In this document: piece after piece, positions 54,632 to 59,970 of the stretch
Numbering within the stretch: position 1 is the first letter of the stretch
How the letters are laid out: every line of letters begins with the position of its first letter
NCBI GenBank assembly: GCA_902727895.1
Contig: CACVAP010000100.1
Location: 1-59,970, forward strand
DNA: 59,970 nucleotides
Reading direction: 5' to 3'
From: an uncultured Sulfurovum sp.
GTDB lineage: Bacteria; Campylobacterota; Campylobacteria; Campylobacterales; Sulfurovaceae
Notes under the pieces: generated by a model
Seen by the model: only the letters and a program-made list of their open reading frames with translations
The model's database searches: none
Told to the model about the DNA's origin: nothing
Made by a program: the position numbers and the translations under genes

Positions 54632-56050
54632 ATGATAAAAAATATATGTTCAATAGTTACTTTACTCGTACTCTACATGAGTTCTTCTTTTTCTTCTAAT
54701 ATACCATATGGTTTAGAAAGTGAAATTGCACATATTCCTATTAATAAAGCCAACTATAGTATTCACATTCAATCTGTGAATTCTAAAACCCCCATTGCCT
54801 CATGGAATTCGCATGTTAAGCGTTCACCTGCCTCGGTTATAAAGTTACTTACAACCTATTCTGCTTTACTTAAATTGGGTTTTGATTACCGTTGGGAGAC
54901 AAAATTTCTTTATACAGGCTCTTTAAAAAATGGTGTACTTAATGGGGATTTATATGTGAAAGCTTCTGGTGATCCAACGCTTAGAACAGAAAATATTTTT
55001 GACATATCTTCACAGGTAAGAGCAGCTGGAATTCGAAAGATCAAAGGAAATATTATTATAGATAGGACACTTTTTCAAGTGGCTTCTAAAAATAATTCAG
55101 GGTTTGATAAAAACGTTCATAGTCCTTACAATGCCATGCCTGATGCCATAATGTTTAACAAAAGAAAAAGTACCATTTGTGTGACACCTAGAAGTAAGAG
55201 AGCTAGTATTAGTAAAGATGTGCCTGATCAAAGTTATAAAGTTGTTAACAAATTAAAAATGGTAAATGGTTCATGTAAGGGTGGTCGTGCTTGGCCTAAA
55301 GTGAGTATTAAAACCAATGCTTCAGAGCGTTCAACGGTTTTTTTAACAGGAAAACTTTCTAAACGCTGTGGAGAGAGAAAAATATGTAAAGTAGTTTCCA
55401 TGCCACACCGTGCATTTTATTATGCATTTAAAAATGGTTTGGAAAATCAAGGTGTTAAAGTCTTAGGAACACTAAAATTAAAAAAAGTACCTAAAAAAGC
55501 TAAATACATTTTTTCACACTACTCTGACTCTTTAGAATCAGTTATTTCTACCATTGCAAAAAAATCTGACAATGTTATGGCTAGACAAGTGATGTTAACC
55601 ATGGGTGCTGTGAGTTTTCAAGGAGCCAGCACACCCTATAAAAGTCGTAAGGCCATTGAAAATACTTTAAATAAGTATTATATTTTAGAAAAAGGTACGA
55701 CACACATTGCTAATGGTTCAGGACTTTCACGTACTTCAAAACTGACAGCAAAATCTTTGGCAAATTTGTTAGATCATGGGTATAAAAACTATGGTCATCG
55801 TTGGATGAATACTTTAGCCATAGCAGGAATTGATGGGACGATTAAACGGCGTTTCTCTAACTCTGTAGTTTATGGACGAGCATGGATGAAAACAGGTACG
55901 ATTAAACGGGTTAAAAATATTGCTGGCTATGTAGAAGGTGCTTCTGGTGAGCAGTATGTGGTGGTGGTCTTAGTAAATGATCAGTATTCACGTAAATATG
56001 GGGCAAAGCTTGCAAACTCTGTTATTGAATGGGTAGCAACTTCTTTATAA
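54632..56050 (+). CDS. dacB: D-alanyl-D-alanine carboxypeptidase/endopeptidase, PBP4 type
   Basis: 472 residues. It has a signal peptide (~1-22). The class C penicillin-binding motifs are complete: SVIK (Ser68-Lys71), SDN (KKSDNVMAR, ~310) and KTG (WMKTGTIK, ~428). The inserted domain typical of DacB lies between the first two. It trims or cuts peptidoglycan cross-links in the periplasm. Ribosome site AAAGGGA. The stop overlaps the mobA start (TAATG). Confidence 0.9.
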   Translation: MIKNICSIVTLLVLYMSSSFSSNIPYGLESEIAHIPINKANYSIHIQSVNSKTPIASWNSHVKRSPASVIKLLTTYSALLKLGFDYRWETKFLYTGSLKNGVLNGDLYVKASGDPTLRTENIFDISSQVRAAGIRKIKGNIIIDRTLFQVASKNNSGFDKNVHSPYNAMPDAIMFNKRKSTICVTPRSKRASISKDVPDQSYKVVNKLKMVNGSCKGGRAWPKVSIKTNASERSTVFLTGKLSKRCGERKICKVVSMPHRAFYYAFKNGLENQGVKVLGTLKLKKVPKKAKYIFSHYSDSLESVISTIAKKSDNVMARQVMLTMGAVSFQGASTPYKSRKAIENTLNKYYILEKGTTHIANGSGLSRTSKLTAKSLANLLDHGYKNYGHRWMNTLAIAGIDGTIKRRFSNSVVYGRAWMKTGTIKRVKNIAGYVEGASGEQYVVVVLVNDQYSRKYGAKLANSVIEWVATSL

Positions 56051-56625
56051 TGCCTGAGAATGCTACAGCTGTTATTATTGCAGGGGGAAAAAGTTCGCGT
56101 ATGTTACAAGATAAAGCCCTACTTCCTTTTGGAGGTTTTAGCTCTTTAGCCCAATTTCAATATGAACGTTTAAATAAGTTATTTTCAAAAGTTTATATCT
56201 CGTCGAAAGAGGATAAATTTACTTTTCACATAGAGATGATTGAAGATGTGAATCAAGTTTCTTCCCCTCTTGTGGCTTTAGTATCTATTTTTGAAACGCT
56301 AGAAATTAACGAAGTTTTTGTTTTAAGTGTTGATGCACCTTTTGTGGATGAAGGTGTTATCAAAAAGTTGTATGAAGCACGAACAAGTACAGCTGATGTA
56401 ACGGTTGCCGTTTCTGCACATGGACTTGAACCCTTATGTGCCATTTACAATAGAAGCTTCGTAGCTAAAGCAAAAATAGCAGTAGAAAAGAATCAACATC
56501 GTTTACAGACATTATTTGATGACTTAGAGATAAAAAAAGTTGTTTTTGAGGAAGAGGAAAAGTTTATGAATTTAAATTACCCTAAAGAGTATGCTGAAGC
56601 GAAAATACTTATATATAAGAGATAG
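56050..56625 (+). CDS. mobA: Molybdenum cofactor guanylyltransferase
   Basis: 191 residues from the ATG at 56050, which shares a base with the dacB stop. The nucleotidyltransferase signature VIIAGGKSSRMLQDKALLPFGG is at the N-terminus, and the metal-binding Asp is in VFVLSVDAPFVDEGVI. EPLCAIYNRSF is conserved in MobA. It adds GMP to molybdopterin for bis-MGD enzymes. A longer in-frame start at 56029 would lie inside dacB and lacks a ribosome site. Confidence 0.88.
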   Translation: MPENATAVIIAGGKSSRMLQDKALLPFGGFSSLAQFQYERLNKLFSKVYISSKEDKFTFHIEMIEDVNQVSSPLVALVSIFETLEINEVFVLSVDAPFVDEGVIKKLYEARTSTADVTVAVSAHGLEPLCAIYNRSFVAKAKIAVEKNQHRLQTLFDDLEIKKVVFEEEEKFMNLNYPKEYAEAKILIYKR

Positions 56626-56635
56626 AAAGAGAGAA

Positions 56636-57547
56636 TTAACTTCTCTCGTCTATCATTTCTTGCATCATTTTTTGGGTAAATGAAACAAATTTTTCAAAAA
56701 GTTCAGACCGATACTTATCTTTATGGTAAATCATGTAGAAGTTACGTTTACATTCAAAGTTACGTAGAGGAACTTGAATAAGTTTTTTACTTTCTACTTC
56801 AGAGGTTACAGCAATTTTAGAGATACAAGTTAAGCACTCATGGTTCATGAGTAAAGATTTAATAGATTCAGTATGACCCAATTCTAAGAAGATATTAATG
56901 TGTTCAACTTTATCTTTAATATAGTCTAAAAAGACTTCACGTGTACCAGAACCTTCTTCTCGAAGTACCCATTTTCTGTCTTGTAGGGTATCAATAAAAC
57001 ATTCCTTAGACAAGCTTTGATCAGTAGTTACAACAACCAATTCATCTACCCCAACAATTGATTTAATAATGTCTGAGTCATTAACCACCCCTTCTATAAA
57101 AGCAACGTCTAATTCACCTTCTTTAATAAGTTCAACAATGTTTTTAGTATTCCCTTCTTTAAGGGCAACTTTAACGTCTGGGTAGTTGTTCATGTAAGAA
57201 CAGATAATTGGAGGCATAAGGTAGTCTACAATGGTGGTACTTGCCCCTACTCTGACCATACCCTTATTAGCTGTATTTTTAAACTCATATTCTATGTCAT
57301 TAATTTTTTTTAAAATAGGAGAAACTTCTTTTTGAAAAGCACGACCCATTTCATTAAGAACAAGTTTTTTATTGATTCTGTCAAAAAGAGGATTACCTAG
57401 AATTTTTTCAAGTTCTTTAATTGCCATTGAAATGGCTGACTGACTAAGCCCCATTGCTTTGGCAACGTTGGTAAGGTGTCCTTCTTTGACCACATTTAAA
57501 AATATTTCGAGTTGTCTGAGAGTTAATTTATCTTTTTTATCTTTCAT
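56636..57547 (-). CDS. LysR-family transcriptional regulator, CysL/YeiE-like
   Basis: 303 residues. The N-terminal winged helix-turn-helix is LTLRQLEIFLNVVKEGHLTNVAKAMGLSQSAISMAIKELEKILGNPLFDR. The effector domain begins VRVGASTTIVDYLMPPIICSY and includes LKEGNTKNIVELIKEGELDVAFIEGVV and REEGSGTREVFLDYI. These are patterns of the CysL/YeiE/CbbR-like branch. The ligand is unknown, perhaps sulfite or another sulfur compound by family analogy. It converges with mobA and lies 78 bases downstream of purM. Confidence 0.85.
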   Translation of the reverse strand: MKDKKDKLTLRQLEIFLNVVKEGHLTNVAKAMGLSQSAISMAIKELEKILGNPLFDRINKKLVLNEMGRAFQKEVSPILKKINDIEYEFKNTANKGMVRVGASTTIVDYLMPPIICSYMNNYPDVKVALKEGNTKNIVELIKEGELDVAFIEGVVNDSDIIKSIVGVDELVVVTTDQSLSKECFIDTLQDRKWVLREEGSGTREVFLDYIKDKVEHINIFLELGHTESIKSLLMNHECLTCISKIAVTSEVESKKLIQVPLRNFECKRNFYMIYHKDKYRSELFEKFVSFTQKMMQEMIDERS

Positions 57548-57625
57548 ACAATTATTATATCAAAGAAAAGGGGAGTTTTTCTGATTATCATCAAAAAAAC
57601 TTAATATCTAGTGAAAAGGTATAGA

Positions 57626-58621
57626 TTAAATTAAATCTACGCCTTTTTCACCTTTGATCATTGCACCGATAACATAAGCGTCAGTATTAGCACAAATAGC
57701 ATCAACATTTTCACCATCAACAACAAGTACCATTCCTACTCCCATGTTGAAAGTTCTAAACATTTCATCTTCATCAATGTAGTCTGACATAAAGTTAAAT
57801 ACTGGAAGTACTTTAATACTGTCTTTTGAAACTTGTGCACGCATACCTTCTGGAAGAACACGTGGTAAGTTTTCAACAATTCCACCACCTGTAATGTGTG
57901 CAAGTGCTACAATGTTCTCTCTGTTTTCTTTAAACTCTTTTACATAAATACGTGTTGGTTCAAGTAAGGTGTCAACAAGAGGTTTTCCTTGAAAGTCAGA
58001 GTCTAAAGACATTCCTAATTTGTCAAAGAAAAGTTTTCTAACAAGTGAATAACCATTAGAGTGAACTCCTGAACTTGGAAGTGCTAAGATTACTTGTCCT
58101 TCTTTAACATTTGATACTGTGTCCATTTCTGAACGTTCTGCAATACCTACTGCAAAACCAGCTAAGTCAAAGTCATCGTTTGAGTACATTCCTGGCATTT
58201 CAGCAGTTTCACCACCAACCAAAGAACACTCAGAACGTCTACAACCCTCAGCAATACCAGCAACAACATCTTTTGCATTTGCTGGTACAAGTTTACCTGT
58301 CGCATAATAGTCTAGGAAGAACATTGGTGTACCAAAGTTACAAATAAGGTCATTTACACACATGGCAACAAGATCAATACCTACTGTGTCAAACTTATTA
58401 CTCTCAATAGCAAGTTTCAGTTTTGTTCCAACACCGTCAGTTGCTGAAAGGATTACAGGTTCTTTGTATCCAGTTGGAAGTGCATAAGCACCAGCAAATG
58501 AACCGATTCCACCGATTACATTTTTGTCAAATGTTGATTTTACATCTGATTTAATTGCTTCTACGAAGTCGTTTCCTGCGTCAATATCTACACCAGCATC
58601 TTTGTATGAAATGTTTGCCAT
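57626..58621 (-). CDS. purM: Phosphoribosylformylglycinamidine cyclo-ligase
   Basis: 331 residues. The start ANISYKDAGVDIDAGN is followed by FAGAYALP, SATDGVGTKLKLA, DLVAMCVNDLICNFGTPMFFLDYYATGKL, GGETAEMPGMY, GVHSNGYSLVRKL and HITGGGIVENLPRVLP: all PurM hallmarks in order. It forms AIR in purine synthesis. AGGATAA on the minus strand is the ribosome site. Confidence 0.97.
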   Translation of the reverse strand: MANISYKDAGVDIDAGNDFVEAIKSDVKSTFDKNVIGGIGSFAGAYALPTGYKEPVILSATDGVGTKLKLAIESNKFDTVGIDLVAMCVNDLICNFGTPMFFLDYYATGKLVPANAKDVVAGIAEGCRRSECSLVGGETAEMPGMYSNDDFDLAGFAVGIAERSEMDTVSNVKEGQVILALPSSGVHSNGYSLVRKLFFDKLGMSLDSDFQGKPLVDTLLEPTRIYVKEFKENRENIVALAHITGGGIVENLPRVLPEGMRAQVSKDSIKVLPVFNFMSDYIDEDEMFRTFNMGVGMVLVVDGENVDAICANTDAYVIGAMIKGEKGVDLI

Positions 58622-58672
58622 TTGTTATCCTATAAGTCTATGATTGAAAAAATTGCCGTATTATAACTAAAA

Positions 58673-58987
58673 TTAGCTGTTTAATTTACGTCCAAGTTTC
58701 TCTTCAACAGCGTTTACTTTATTCCCGAGTCTTCCTACTGCCCCTTCTCTCCAATCTATCTTAATAGATGAGTAAACGCGTCCACAATCTTTTTGTAACT
58801 CTTCATAAGCTTCATTAATCACAGCCAGTACTTCAGCGACGGTTTCACCTTCAATGATGGTTCCCATAGGGGTAAGTTGATAGGGTAATCCACTTTTATC
58901 GACGATGTCTAAAACACGTGCGACAAAGGCACTTTTACTTTGGGTTGCTTCGGTTGGAAACATTGAAAATTCTACTAATGCTGACAT
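58673..58987 (-). CDS. MTH1187/YkoF-type thiamine-binding family protein
   Basis: 104 residues from the ATG at 58987, chosen because AAGGA lies just before it; an upstream ATG at 59017 would add 10 residues. The sequence MSALVEFSMFPT, VLDIVDKSGLPYQLTPMGTIIEGE, and INEAYEELQKDCGRVYSSIKID matches the small ferredoxin-like DUF77/MTH1187 family, some of which bind thiamine. It is 51 bases upstream of purM, and probably co-transcribed with it. Role not established. Confidence 0.8.
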   Translation of the reverse strand: MSALVEFSMFPTEATQSKSAFVARVLDIVDKSGLPYQLTPMGTIIEGETVAEVLAVINEAYEELQKDCGRVYSSIKIDWREGAVGRLGNKVNAVEEKLGRKLNS

Positions 58988-59074
58988 TATATATCCTTGT
59001 ATTTGATTTTGCATCATACAAGAAATAGCGTTTAATTATGATAAAATTATTAAATATATTTTAGGAGCAAGTTT

Positions 59075-59749
59075 ATGCCCATTGGTCGAACAATATTTAT
59101 ATCTCTATTATTAGTTTTTTCACTTTTCTTTACAGGTTGCAATGGTGAAGAGAAAGAAAGTATAAAAACATCTAAAGTACTTTTAAAAGGAACGCCGAAT
59201 GAAGATAACTATCAGTTAGCACAAAAGTACTTTGCTGAGGGAGAAAATGAGAAAGCCTTAGCAGCTCAGTTAAAACAGTTAGAAGAAGATTTAAAATATT
59301 ATGCAGATGACAGTTTAGAGATTGCTTTAACGTACAATGATATAGGTTTAGTTTATGATGAATTAAAAGAGTATGAGAAGGCGATTGAATATTATACAAA
59401 AACCATCAAAATTGATGAAGTTAGATTGGGTTCAAATAGTACGGAACGTTCAACGACTTTTTTTAATATAGCTTTATCCTATGATAAATTAAAAGAATAT
59501 GATCAGGCAATTGAATATTATCTAAAAGCTTTAAAAATAGATGAGCTTCTCTTAGGAACCAATCATGAAGATGTTTTAGCTGAGTATGAAGGCTTAGCAG
59601 AATCATACGAGCATGTATCTAAGGTAAATTTATCGTTAAAGTATTCAAAAAAAGCTTTGGCATTTAAAGAGTATAACTATGGTAAAGAAGACTTACGAAC
59701 AAAAGAGGCTAGAGCAGAGGTTGAAGCAAAAGAAAAAAAGATTAAATAG
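59075..59749 (+). CDS. TPR-repeat lipoprotein
   Basis: 224 residues. The signal peptide has lipobox FFTGC (Cys22). About four TPR units of the kinesin-light-chain type follow (YNDIGLVYDELKEYEKAIEYYTKTIKIDEVRLG, FFNIALSYDKLKEYDQAIEYYLKALKIDELLLG...). It would be anchored in the periplasmic face of a membrane as a protein-binding scaffold. TAGGAG is the ribosome site. The next gene starts directly after its stop. Confidence 0.82.
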   Translation: MPIGRTIFISLLLVFSLFFTGCNGEEKESIKTSKVLLKGTPNEDNYQLAQKYFAEGENEKALAAQLKQLEEDLKYYADDSLEIALTYNDIGLVYDELKEYEKAIEYYTKTIKIDEVRLGSNSTERSTTFFNIALSYDKLKEYDQAIEYYLKALKIDELLLGTNHEDVLAEYEGLAESYEHVSKVNLSLKYSKKALAFKEYNYGKEDLRTKEARAEVEAKEKKIK

Positions 59750-59970
59750 ATGATATATGTAATCATAGTAGGAGCAGGGGCAAGTGGATTGATTACAGCC
59801 ATTGTGGCTGCACGACGTGGTAAAAAAGTGCTTATTTTAGAAAAAAATAACAAAATAGGTAAAAAGCTTTTAGCCACAGGTAATGGTAAATGTAATATTG
59901 CCAATCAACGTCCAACTTTAGAGCGTTTTTATTCAGAAAATCCTTCGTTTCTTAGTCATATTTTTCAAGA
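59750..59970 (+). CDS. HI0933/YhiN-family flavoprotein, 5' part
   Basis: The first 73 codons of a gene cut by the right edge. The ATG follows the TPR stop with no gap. The Rossmann motif VIIVGAGASGLITAIVAARRGKKVLILEK binds FAD, and IGKKLLATGNGKCNIANQ matches the family-specific GGGRCN motif of HI0933-like proteins (aminoacetone oxidase/BaiN family). The true function is uncertain in all members. Confidence 0.85.
   Translation, partial: MIYVIIVGAGASGLITAIVAARRGKKVLILEKNNKIGKKLLATGNGKCNIANQRPTLERFYSENPSFLSHIFQ

Overview
The window is chromosomal DNA from a low-G+C member of the Campylobacterota (Epsilonproteobacteria). The evidence is the gene order ruvC / dnaA-dnaN, pyrG next to recJ, secG-frr-pyrE, lspA-glmM, thrS-infC, a nifS-nifU pair serving as the iron-sulphur system, a PEB4-type periplasmic isomerase, and AT-rich codon use with many TTG starts. 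I cannot name the genus with confidence; a free-living marine or sediment relative of Sulfurimonas, Sulfurovum or Arcobacter fits best. Nothing looks like a prophage, integron or CRISPR array. Most genes are housekeeping, with short accessory patches.

Layout. 1-100: a perfect sigma70 promoter with UP-like A-tracts and a GC-rich discriminator fires leftward out of the window, probably into an rRNA operon. 382-5968: a cysteine-containing repeat protein with a peptidoglycan-binding tail, a Bax-inhibitor-1 membrane protein, a BioC-like methyltransferase, secG-frr-pyrE and an OmpA-type lipoprotein. 5983-15383: a type II secretion (T2SS) locus in two divergent units, gspG-H-I leftward and gspK-L-M-N-C-D-E-J rightward. 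gspF and the prepilin peptidase are absent. The rightward unit runs straight into two tandem short exosortase-like genes (15388-16545), the most unusual association in the window. 16605-23990: dapF, a PpiC chaperone, lspA-glmM, thrS-infC, an L,D-transpeptidase and coaE.

24115-35259: a YeiH-type membrane protein, a HerA/VirB4-like ATPase, an RluB-type pseudouridine synthase, rarA, typA, a small beta-barrel protein with a Pro-Ala linker, a YcbB-type L,D-transpeptidase and a TPR protein. 35600-41556: nifS-nifU, two small lipoproteins (WG-repeat and CAP domain), a decayed piece that resembles the end of acetyl-CoA synthetase, a pair of one-TM proteins (the second with LysM) and a DUF420 membrane protein. 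41578-46634: tamB-tamA. 46726-53369: tRNA-Val(GAC), ruvC, and the replication origin region, with DnaA-box clusters on both sides of dnaA and a DnaA-trio-like element before dnaN, then dnaN, pyrG and recJ. 53428-59970: a possibly leaderless small gene with a decayed copy of its 3' end nearby, an FAH-family hydrolase, a PBP4-type dacB, mobA, a LysR regulator, purM, a thiamine-binding-type protein, a TPR lipoprotein and the start of an HI0933-type flavoprotein.

How the parts fit: the envelope is the dominant theme. SecG, LspA, a PpiC chaperone, TamA/TamB, T2SS, exosortases, two L,D-transpeptidases, PBP4, GlmM, DapF and LysM/PG-binding proteins all serve export, lipoprotein maturation, outer-membrane assembly or peptidoglycan. 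All functional calls are from reading motifs by eye; no database search was run.
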